Shown: piece after piece, positions 1 through 6,837 of the stretch
Position numbering within the stretch: position 1 is the first letter of the stretch
Layout of the letters: each line of letters begins with the position of its first letter
Assembly: GCA_024699395.1 (NCBI GenBank)
Contig: JAILPU010000264.1
Span: forward strand, 1 to 17,355
Length of the DNA: 17,355 bases
Direction of reading: 5' to 3'
Source of the DNA: Lachnospiraceae bacterium
GTDB lineage: Bacteria > Bacillota > Clostridia > Lachnospirales > Lachnospiraceae
Translations under genes and position numbers: made by a program
The notes under the pieces: model-generated
The model's input: only the letters and a program-made list of their open reading frames with translations
What the model was told of the DNA's origin: nothing
Database searches by the model: none

Positions 1-2
1 GC

Positions 3-62
3 GTTGTAATGTTCGCTTTGGGTTTTACCTTGATGATGGCACTTGACGTTGCTCTGGGATAA
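3..62 (+). CDS. C-terminal end of a probable ZIP-family metal transporter (partial)
   Basis: An open frame runs in from the left edge and stops with TAA at 60-62. The 19 visible residues end in FTLMMALDVALG, a hydrophobic last helix closing with LD-VALG. This resembles the C-terminus of many clostridial ZIP-family divalent metal (zinc/iron) transporters, in which the last helix ends almost at the stop codon. If right, it is an inner-membrane metal importer. Its neighbour, a DtxR-family regulator on the same strand, is a common partner of metal transporters and supports the reading. Too little is visible to fix the family, and any polytopic membrane protein with a similar last helix is an alternative. 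Confidence 0.5.
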   Translation, partial: VVMFALGFTLMMALDVALG

Positions 63-70
63 CCTATAAA
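43..70 (+). promoter_or_regulatory. Possible sigma-A promoter for the DtxR-family gene
   Basis: TTGACG (43-48) and TATAAA (65-70) are separated by 16 bp and overlap the 3' end of the preceding gene. The predicted start near 77 would give a leader of about 134 nt before the ATG at 211, covering both repeat units. This is a consensus match by eye only. Confidence 0.4.
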
Positions 71-207
71 AGCATGCGAGCGTGGGAGAGGAACAAACGT
101 AAGATTTACATCGGCATATTGGAGAAAGGGTTCGATAAAAACGTGCGAATGCCAGGGGCGGGGAAGAATTGTGAAAATACACCGGCGTATTGGAGAAAGG
201 AACCGGC
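66..207 (+). repeat. Two degenerate ~70-bp direct repeats in the leader of the DtxR-family gene
   Basis: Unit A (66-134) and unit B (135-207) both begin with ATAAAA followed by TGCGA, and both contain a closely matching block: CATCGGCATATTGGAGAAAG at 109-128 and CACCGGCGTATTGGAGAAAG at 180-199. These differ at two positions and lie 71 bp apart. The middle of the units has diverged strongly. The second copy supplies the Shine-Dalgarno region of the downstream gene. Confidence 0.7.
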
Positions 208-210
208 GAA

Positions 211-600
211 ATGAACAGATCTGCGGAAGATTACATCAAGACCATATATCACCTCAAACAGAATATTAACAGTTTACATTCCGCAGATGTGGCTCGTAAG
301 CTGGGTTATTCCAGAGCAAGTGTCTCTCTTGCAATGTCAAACTTAAAGAAAGACAATATCATTGTCATGAACGACAAGGGAGAAATCAGTTTTACCGAGA
401 AAGGACAGGAGATAGCCAGAGGAATTTGCGACAGAGATGTCATACTGTGCGCATTTTTGCAGCAAGTCGCGGGAGTTGATGAAGCGATAGCAAAAGAGGA
501 CGCCGAAAGTATAGGATGTTACATAAGCGCACCCACTTATGAAGGCATAAGAAAGTATGTCTCATCCCAAAAGACTCCCGTTAATGACACCTTAAAATAA
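211..600 (+). CDS. DtxR/MntR-family transcriptional regulator with degenerate metal site
   Basis: A 129-residue protein with the DtxR-family layout: an N-terminal winged helix (SAEDYIKTIYHL at residues 4-15, recognition region RKLGYSRASVSLAM at 29-42, wing plus FTEKG at 61-65), then a short dimerisation domain. ATG 211 is chosen over the in-frame TTG at 190 because the family starts right before SAEDY and AAAGGA (196-201) sits 9 nt upstream. Such proteins normally repress metal uptake genes when loaded with Mn or Fe, and the upstream gene looks like a ZIP transporter. Aligned by eye to B. subtilis MntR, Asp7 and Glu99 are kept. Ligand positions equivalent to Glu11, His77, Glu102 and His103 are Lys10, Asp76, Gly102 and Cys103. 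Cys73, Cys80 and Cys103 could serve a different ligand set. Family call is firm; effector is unknown. Confidence 0.85.
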   Translation: MNRSAEDYIKTIYHLKQNINSLHSADVARKLGYSRASVSLAMSNLKKDNIIVMNDKGEISFTEKGQEIARGICDRDVILCAFLQQVAGVDEAIAKEDAESIGCYISAPTYEGIRKYVSSQKTPVNDTLK

Positions 601-640
601 ATTTGTAATTTAAAGTAGCAGTGACATTTTTATCTCCATA

Positions 641-692
641 AAAGTGCAGATGTCTGAGAGAACCAATCTCGGATATCTGCACTTTGTTTTTT
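641..692 (+). terminator. Strong rho-independent terminator after the DtxR-family gene
   Basis: The left arm 641-659 (AAAGTGCAGATGTCTGAGA) pairs with 667-685 (TCTCGGATATCTGCACTTT) over 19 positions, with only G-T wobbles as imperfections. The loop is 7 nt and a G plus six T follow. It separates the regulator gene from the ileS transcription unit. Confidence 0.93.
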
Positions 693-696
693 ACAC

Positions 697-710
697 GCCC
701 GATGCCGGGC
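697..710. repeat. Short perfect dyad upstream of the ileS promoter
   Basis: GCCCG (697-701) and CGGGC (706-710) form a perfect 5-bp dyad around ATGC. No T-tract follows on either strand, so it is not a terminator. It lies 35 bp upstream of the ileS -35 box. Function is unknown and it may be chance. Confidence 0.3.
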
Positions 711-744
711 ACTAAAAACTGCAACGCAGGTGCATTGAATGCCC

Positions 745-774
745 TTGACATGGGGCATGGAAAGGTACTATAAT
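745..774 (+). promoter_or_regulatory. Sigma-A promoter of the ileS T-box transcript
   Basis: Perfect consensus TTGACA (745-750) and TATAAT (769-774) are separated by 18 bp. Transcription would start near 781, just before the T-box Stem I. The perfect boxes fit a strong constitutive promoter whose output is set by the downstream attenuator. Confidence 0.9.
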
Positions 775-789
775 CGAGAATATATTTGA

Positions 790-1025
790 AATGCGGTGAC
801 GAAGACAGTACCGTATGTCAAGAGCCAAAGCGAGCCGGAGATGGTGAGAGTCCGGTGCAGACGGACATAGGGGAATATCACTTTTGAGCAGCATGCGCGA
901 ACGGTAATCTCAGTAGAGCATGACGGCGTTCCCACGTTACGGGAATACATATAGGAGAAATCCTGCATGGAGTAACAGGTGGTAGCGAAACGAGACTTCG
1001 TCCTTTTACGGACGAGGTCTTTTTT
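790..1025 (+). ncRNA. T-box riboswitch (tRNA-Ile sensing leader) of ileS
   Basis: The leader shows the standard T-box landmarks in order. The apical Stem I sequence is GAGCCGGAGATGGTG followed by GAGAGTCCGG (about 829-856). The specifier region GAATATCACTTTTGAGC (873-889) has ATC, an isoleucine codon, at 877-879 followed by A. Stem III pairs GTTCCC (928-933) with GGGAAT (941-946) around ACGTTAC. The T-box proper AACAGGTGGTAGCG is at 974-987. An intrinsic terminator closes the element. Uncharged tRNA-Ile would pair with the specifier and the TGG bulge, stabilise the antiterminator and allow ileS expression. The specifier matches the downstream gene. Confidence 0.95.
993..1025 (+). terminator. 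Conditional terminator of the ileS T-box
   Basis: AGACTTCGTCC (993-1003) pairs with GGACGAGGTCT (1010-1020) over 11 bp with one G-T pair around a 6-nt loop, followed by a run of T to 1025. It sits directly after the T-box sequence, the usual place for the mutually exclusive terminator. Confidence 0.92.
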
Positions 1026-1092
1026 ATTTCACAGGGGAATGGTTTTGTAACTTCCTGTGCAACAAAAAACGTTTTAACAATTAGGAACTAAA

Positions 1093-1113
1093 ATGTAATT
1101 ACCATGTAATTAC
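1093..1113. repeat. Paired GTAATTAC palindromes between T-box and ileS start
   Basis: ATGTAATTAC occurs at 1093-1102 and again at 1104-1113, so two perfect 8-bp palindromes GTAATTAC (1095-1102, 1106-1113) lie 11 bp apart, about one helical turn. They are 24 nt upstream of the ileS ATG, past the attenuator terminator. An operator or an RNA element is possible; a small local duplication is the simplest explanation. Confidence 0.4.
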
Positions 1114-1136
1114 GAGAAACAAAAGGGAGAGAACCA

Positions 1137-4100
1137 ATGTACAAACAGGTAGACACCAATCTGAATTTTGTGGAACGGGAAAAAGAAATCGTAAAGTTCT
1201 GGAAAGAAAACGATATCTTTGAGAAGAGCATAGAGCTCAGAAAAGACGGACCTACATACACATTTTATGACGGACCGCCGACAGCAAACGGAAAGCCTCA
1301 CATAGGCCATGTTGAGACACGAACCATCAAGGATATGATTCCCAGATACCGCACAATGAAGGGCTATATGGTACCCAGAAAAGCGGGATGGGATACACAC
1401 GGACTTCCCGTCGAGATTGAGGTAGAGAAACTTCTTAACTTAGACGGCAAGGATCAGATAGAGCAGTACGGACTTCAGCCCTTCATCGATAAGTGTAAGG
1501 AGAGCGTATGGAAGTACAAGGGAATGTGGGAGGATTTCTCACAGACCGTAGGCTTCTGGGCTGATATGGATAACCCTTACGTAACCTATCATGACGACTA
1601 TATCGAGTCGGAGTGGTGGGCATTAAAGACTATCTGGGAAAAGGGTCTGTTATATAAAGGCTTTAAGATCGTGCCCTATTGTCCCAGATGCGGAACACCT
1701 TTGTCCACTGCAGAGGTGAGCCAGGGATATAAGACGGTAAAAGAAAGATCCGCAATCGTTAGATTTAAGTGTAAGGATGAGGATGCCTATATTTTGGCAT
1801 GGACCACAACACCCTGGACACTTCCTTCAAACGTGGCTCTTTGCGTAAATCCCGATGAGACTTATGCAAAAGTAAAATGTGCCGACGGCAACACCTACTA
1901 TATGGCAGAGGCTCTTCTTGATACCGTGCTGGGTAAGTTTAAGACAGAGGATGCACCGGCGTATGAGGTGCTTGAAACCTATAAGGGAAAAGACCTTGAG
2001 TTCAAAGAATATGTGCCTCTCTTTGAGTGCGCAGGCAAGGCGGCCGAGAAGCAGAAAAAGAAATCACACTATGTTGTTTGTGACACATATGTCACTCTTA
2101 CAGACGGTACCGGAGTTGTACATATAGCTCCCGCTTTCGGTGAGGACGACAGCCGTGTTGGTAAGGCATACGACCTTGCATTCGTACAGTTCGTAGACGG
2201 CAAAGGTGAGCTCACAGAAGAGACACCTTACGCGGGGGTATTTGTAAAGAAAGCAGATCCCATGGTCCTTACCGATCTTGACAAGCAGGGATTGCTCTTC
2301 GACGCACCTAAATTCGAGCATGAATATCCTCACTGCTGGAGATGCGACACTCCTCTTATCTACTATGCAAGAGAGTCATGGTACATAAAGGAGACCGCTG
2401 TTAAGGATGACCTTATCAGAAATAACAACACCATCAACTGGATTCCCGAATCCATAGGAAGCGGAAGATTCGGAAACTGGCTTGAAAATATTCAGGACTG
2501 GGCAATCTCCCGTAACCGTTACTGGGGAACTCCCTTAAACATCTGGGAATGCGGATGCGGCAAGAGAGTATGTGTGGGAAGCAGACAGGAACTTTTCGAA
2601 CTCAGTAAGGATGAGAAGGCAAAGACCGTGGAATTCCACAGACCATTCATCGATGAGATCAAGCTTATCTGCCCCGATTGCGGTGAAAAGATGAGCCGTG
2701 TGCCCGAGGTTTTGGACTGCTGGTTTGACTCCGGTGCAATGCCTTTCGCACAGCATCATTATCCTTTTGAAAATAAAGAGCTTTTTGAAGCACAGTTCCC
2801 TGCACAGTTCATCTCCGAGGCAGTGGACCAGACAAGAGGATGGTTCCATTCCCTCCTTGCGGAGAGCACGCTTCTCTTTAACAAGGCTCCTTACGAGAAC
2901 GTTATCGTTCTGGGACATGTTCAGGATGAGAACGGTCAGAAGATGAGTAAGAGTAAGGGAAATGCCGTAGATCCTTTTGAAGCTCTTGAAGAGTTTGGAG
3001 CAGATGCCATAAGATGGTATTTCTATACAAGTTCGGCTCCCTGGCTTCCCAAGAGATTCTCGGGAAAGATTGTAAAAGAGGGACAGCGAAAGTTTATGGG
3101 TACCCTTTGGAACACCTATGCTTTCTTTGTTCTTTACGCCAATATTGATAATTTTGATGCAACCAAGTATACTTTAGAATATGACAAGCTTCCCGTTATG
3201 GATAAGTGGCTTTTGTCCGGTCTTAATACCGTTGTGGCAAAGGTGGACGACAACCTGTCAAGATACAGGATCCCCGAGGCAGCTACCGCATTGGAGGAGT
3301 TTGTTGATGAGATGAGTAACTGGTATGTCAGAAGAGGCAGAGAGCGTTTCTGGGCAAAGGGAATGGAGCAGGATAAGATTAATGCTTACATGACCCTTTA
3401 TACCGCACTTGTGACCATAGCCAAGGCAGCGGCACCCATGATTCCTTTCATGACAGAAGAGATATACCAGAACCTTGTACGCAGTGTTGATAAGAGTGCA
3501 CCCGAGAGTATCCATCTCTGTGACTTCCCTGTTTCCGATGAGAAGATGATAGACAAGGAACTTGAAGAGAGCATGGCAGATGTACTTGACTGCGTTGTTA
3601 TGGGACGTGCGTGCCGTAACGAGGCTGCTATCAAGAACCGTCAGCCTATCAGCACAATGTATATAAAGGCCGACTTTAAGCTTGATGATTTCTATACCGA
3701 TATCATCAAGGATGAGCTTAATGTAAAGAGCGTGGTTTACTCCGATGATGTAAGAGAGTTCACATCCTATACCTTTAAGCCCCAGCTTCGTACAGTGGGA
3801 CCCAAGTACGGAAAAGTTCTTGGTAAGATTAAGGAAACTCTCGCAGGACTCGACGGCAATAAGGCCATGGATGAGCTTAAGACCAATGGGGTGCTTAAGT
3901 TTGTACTGGACGGGGAAAACGTGGAGCTTTCGGAGGAAGATCTTCTTATAGAGATGACCAAGAAGGAAGGTTATGTATCTCTTGACGACAAGGGTATCAC
4001 TGTAGTACTTGATACCTGCCTTTCACCTGAGCTTATAGAGGAAGGTTATGTGTACGAGCTTATCTCCAAGATCCAGACCATGAGAAAAGAAACAGGATTC

Positions 4101-4292
4101 GAGGTTATGGATCACATCCGTGTTTCCATAAACGGTAACGATCTGCTCTTTAATGTAGCCGACAAAAATAAAGAGGCAATCTGCGACAAAGTACTTGCGG
4201 AGAGCCTTGACAAAGATACGGAGTATAAAGTAACCAAGGAGTGGAATGTAAACGGGGAAACAGTCAATATTTCTGTAGAGAAGATAGACTGA
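1137..4292 (+). CDS. ileS: Isoleucyl-tRNA synthetase (long, clostridial/eukaryote-like type)
   Basis: This cytosolic class I synthetase attaches isoleucine to tRNA-Ile. The 1051 residues show the Rossmann signature PHIGH (HIGH at 55-58), the zinc-type cysteines in PYCPRCGTPLS, the CP1 editing domain with AWTTTPWTLPSN, the second CWRCDTPLIYY segment, ESWYIK, and KMSKS at 602-606. A long helical anticodon-binding region and a C-terminal extension follow. The length and motif style match the longer type typical of clostridia (IleS2-like), rather than the ~920-residue type with a C-terminal zinc finger. That class is known for low mupirocin sensitivity; this is family knowledge, not seen here. 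GGGAGAG (1125-1131) precedes the ATG. The T-box with an Ile specifier confirms the identity. The next gene starts 20 bp after the stop. Confidence 0.97.
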   Translation: MYKQVDTNLNFVEREKEIVKFWKENDIFEKSIELRKDGPTYTFYDGPPTANGKPHIGHVETRTIKDMIPRYRTMKGYMVPRKAGWDTHGLPVEIEVEKLLNLDGKDQIEQYGLQPFIDKCKESVWKYKGMWEDFSQTVGFWADMDNPYVTYHDDYIESEWWALKTIWEKGLLYKGFKIVPYCPRCGTPLSTAEVSQGYKTVKERSAIVRFKCKDEDAYILAWTTTPWTLPSNVALCVNPDETYAKVKCADGNTYYMAEALLDTVLGKFKTEDAPAYEVLETYKGKDLEFKEYVPLFECAGKAAEKQKKKSHYVVCDTYVTLTDGTGVVHIAPAFGEDDSRVGKAYDLAFVQFVDGKGELTEETPYAGVFVKKADPMVLTDLDKQGLLFDAPKFEHEYPHCWRCDTPLIYYARESWYIKETAVKDDLIRNNNTINWIPESIGSGRFGNWLENIQDWAISRNRYWGTPLNIWECGCGKRVCVGSRQELFELSKDEKAKTVEFHRPFIDEIKLICPDCGEKMSRVPEVLDCWFDSGAMPFAQHHYPFENKELFEAQFPAQFISEAVDQTRGWFHSLLAESTLLFNKAPYENVIVLGHVQDENGQKMSKSKGNAVDPFEALEEFGADAIRWYFYTSSAPWLPKRFSGKIVKEGQRKFMGTLWNTYAFFVLYANIDNFDATKYTLEYDKLPVMDKWLLSGLNTVVAKVDDNLSRYRIPEAATALEEFVDEMSNWYVRRGRERFWAKGMEQDKINAYMTLYTALVTIAKAAAPMIPFMTEEIYQNLVRSVDKSAPESIHLCDFPVSDEKMIDKELEESMADVLDCVVMGRACRNEAAIKNRQPISTMYIKADFKLDDFYTDIIKDELNVKSVVYSDDVREFTSYTFKPQLRTVGPKYGKVLGKIKETLAGLDGNKAMDELKTNGVLKFVLDGENVELSEEDLLIEMTKKEGYVSLDDKGITVVLDTCLSPELIEEGYVYELISKIQTMRKETGFEVMDHIRVSINGNDLLFNVADKNKEAICDKVLAESLDKDTEYKVTKEWNVNGETVNISVEKID

Positions 4293-4312
4293 AAAAGAAG
4301 GAGGGAGCAAGA

Positions 4313-6811
4313 ATGAAGAATTCTGCCACTGCAGTGAAGAAAAAGGTTAAGTTTGATAAGGAGCTCTTTAAGCGCAGCGTCCTGTACAATGTAAGGACTC
4401 TGTACAGAAAGACCATCGAGGAGGCAACTCCCGCTCAGGTTTTTCAAGCTGTATCCTATGCGATCAAAGATCAGATCGTGGAGTACTGGATGGAAAGCCA
4501 GAAGGCTTTTGAAAAGCAGGATCCCAAGATGGTTTACTATATGTCCATGGAGTTTTTGATGGGTCGTGCTCTGGGTAACAACATGATCAATCTCATGGCA
4601 TACAATGAAGCTAAGGATGCCTTAAGCGAACTGGGATTTGACATTAATGTCATTGAGGACCAGGAGCCCGATGCGGCTTTGGGTAACGGCGGTCTCGGCA
4701 GACTTGCGGCATGCTTCCTTGATTCTTTGGCAACATTGGGTTATCAGGCTTACGGTTGCGGTATCAGATACAGATACGGTATGTTCAAACAGCAGATAAA
4801 GGACGGCTTTCAGGTGGAGGTTCCCGACAACTGGCTTGCGGACGGCAATCCTTTTGAATTAAGAAGACCCGAGTATGCAAAGATTGTTAAATTCGGCGGA
4901 TATGTTACCGTAAAGGTTGACGAGAACGGAAGAAGCGTATTTACCCAGGAGGGATATCAGTCCGTTAAGGCAGTGCCCTTCGATCTTCCTATTCTGGGAT
5001 ACGGAAACGGTATAGTAAACACTCTTCGTATCTGGGATGCTGAGCCTGTGGAGTGCTTCCAGCTTGATTCTTTTGACAAGGGTGATTATCAGAAATCCGT
5101 TGAGCAGGAGAACCTTGCAAGAAATATCTGTGAGGTGCTTTACCCCAACGACAATCACTATGCCGGCAAGGAGCTTCGTCTGAAGCAGCAGTATTTCTTT
5201 ATTTCCGCTTCCGTGCAGGAGGCTGTTGCCAAATACATGCGTAAGCATGACGACATAAGAAAGTTTTATGAGAAGGTTACCTTCCAGCTTAACGATACAC
5301 ATCCCACCGTTGCCATTGCCGAACTTATGAGAGTTCTTATGGATGATTATTATCTTGAGTGGGATGAGGCGTGGGAAATCACTACCAAGACCTGCGCATA
5401 CACCAATCACACCATTATGTCTGAGGCTCTGGAAAAATGGCCCATCGAGCTTTTCTCCAGACTTCTTCCCAGAATCTATCAGATTGTTGAGGAGATCAAC
5501 AGAAGATTTGTTCTTGAGATTCAGAACAAATACAAGGATGTTCCCGGTGTTGATGTCAATGACAAGATAAGAAGAATGGCCATCATCTATGACGGTCAGG
5601 TTAAGATGGCATACATGGCTATCGTTGCGGGATATTCCGTTAACGGTGTGGCAAGACTTCATACTGAGATATTAAAGAATCAGGAACTCAAGGACTTCTA
5701 CGAGATGTTCCCTGAGCGTTTCAACAATAAGACAAACGGTATCACCCAGAGAAGATTCCTTCTTCACGCCAATCCTTTGCTTGCCGATTGGGTAACGGCT
5801 CATATCGGAAGTGACTGGATCACAGATCTTCAGAAGATTGAAGGTTTGAAGATTTATGCTTCCGACAAAAAGGCAAGGAAGGAATTCATGAACATCAAGT
5901 ACCAAAACAAGGTGCGCCTCGCAGAGTATATTATGGAGCACAACGGTATCGAAGTGGATCCCAGATCCATATTCGACGTTCAGGTTAAGAGACTTCATGA
6001 ATATAAGAGACAGCTTCTCAACATCCTTCATGTTATGTACCTTTACAATAACTTAAAGGAACATCCCGATATGGATTTCGTCCCCAGGACATTCATTTTC
6101 GGTGCCAAAGCGGCAGCGGGCTATATGAATGCCAAGCTTACCATCAAGCTTATCAACTCTGTGGCTGATGTTATCAACAATGACGAGTCCATTAACGGTA
6201 AGATCAAGGTGGTATTTATAGAGAACTACAATGTTTCCAATGCAGAGATTATCTTTGCTGCGGCAGATGTTTCCGAACAGATATCCACAGCAAGTAAAGA
6301 GGCTTCCGGAACAGGTAACATGAAGTTTATGCTTAACGGCGCCCTTACTCTGGGAACAATGGACGGAGCAAACGTTGAGATCGTTGAAGAGGTTGGAGAG
6401 GAGAACGCATTTATCTTCGGTCTTTCCTCCGATGAGGTTATTAATTACGAGAACAACGGCGGATATGATCCCATGACCATCTTCAATGCCGACCAGGATA
6501 TAAGAAAGGTGCTCATGCAGCTTATAAACGGAACATACAGCCAGGATACCGAGCTCTTCAGACCTCTGTACAATTCCCTGCTCAACACTCTTTCAACCCA
6601 GAGAGCGGATACATATTTCATCCTCAAGGATTTCCGTTCCTATGCCGATGCTCAGAAGAGAGTGGAGGAAGCTTACAAGAAAGAGGACAGCTGGGCAAAG
6701 AGTGCCATCTTAAATGTGGCATGCAGCGGAAAGTTTACGTCAGACCGTACTATCCAGGAATATGTGGATGACATCTGGCATTTGGAAAAAGTATCATTAA
6801 AGCTTAAATAA
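4313..6811 (+). CDS. glgP: Glycogen/maltodextrin phosphorylase (GT35)
   Basis: This enzyme cleaves alpha-1,4-glucan with phosphate to release glucose-1-phosphate, using pyridoxal phosphate. The 832-residue length is normal for GT35. Visible motifs are YYMSMEFLMGR near the N-terminus, DAALGNGGLGRLAACFLDS (from residue 120), QLNDTHPT, NKTNGITQRRF, the VQVKRLHEYKRQLLN segment, and EASGTGNMKFMLNGALTLG, in which Lys671 is the PLP-binding lysine. ATG 4313 is chosen over an upstream in-frame start at 4241 because AAGGAGGG (4298-4305) lies 7 nt away and the earlier start would overlap ileS. No terminator is visible in the 20-bp gap after ileS, so it is probably read from the T-box transcript. Whether glycogen or maltodextrin is the substrate cannot be told, and no other glycogen gene is in the window. 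Confidence 0.95.
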   Translation: MKNSATAVKKKVKFDKELFKRSVLYNVRTLYRKTIEEATPAQVFQAVSYAIKDQIVEYWMESQKAFEKQDPKMVYYMSMEFLMGRALGNNMINLMAYNEAKDALSELGFDINVIEDQEPDAALGNGGLGRLAACFLDSLATLGYQAYGCGIRYRYGMFKQQIKDGFQVEVPDNWLADGNPFELRRPEYAKIVKFGGYVTVKVDENGRSVFTQEGYQSVKAVPFDLPILGYGNGIVNTLRIWDAEPVECFQLDSFDKGDYQKSVEQENLARNICEVLYPNDNHYAGKELRLKQQYFFISASVQEAVAKYMRKHDDIRKFYEKVTFQLNDTHPTVAIAELMRVLMDDYYLEWDEAWEITTKTCAYTNHTIMSEALEKWPIELFSRLLPRIYQIVEEINRRFVLEIQNKYKDVPGVDVNDKIRRMAIIYDGQVKMAYMAIVAGYSVNGVARLHTEILKNQELKDFYEMFPERFNNKTNGITQRRFLLHANPLLADWVTAHIGSDWITDLQKIEGLKIYASDKKARKEFMNIKYQNKVRLAEYIMEHNGIEVDPRSIFDVQVKRLHEYKRQLLNILHVMYLYNNLKEHPDMDFVPRTFIFGAKAAAGYMNAKLTIKLINSVADVINNDESINGKIKVVFIENYNVSNAEIIFAAADVSEQISTASKEASGTGNMKFMLNGALTLGTMDGANVEIVEEVGEENAFIFGLSSDEVINYENNGGYDPMTIFNADQDIRKVLMQLINGTYSQDTELFRPLYNSLLNTLSTQRADTYFILKDFRSYADAQKRVEEAYKKEDSWAKSAILNVACSGKFTSDRTIQEYVDDIWHLEKVSLKLK

Positions 6812-6837
6812 AAGAAAAGATCAAGGAGTATTTTTGA

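Noticed and set aside
74..214. A 46-codon open frame (or shorter from GTG 143) whose TGA overlaps the ATG of the DtxR-family gene as ATGA
   Set aside because: No Shine-Dalgarno lies before ATG 74, that codon falls around or before the predicted transcription start near 77, and the frame is only the repeat pair read through. The composition is not convincingly protein-like.
4241..4312. An upstream ATG start for the phosphorylase, overlapping ileS
   Set aside because: It would add 24 unrelated residues. AAGGAGGG sits 7 nt before ATG 4313, and homologous proteins start near there.
4859..5662. A 267-codon open frame on the minus strand inside the phosphorylase gene
   Set aside because: It is fully covered by a well-supported enzyme gene on the other strand, matches no family I recognise, and is a typical shadow frame.
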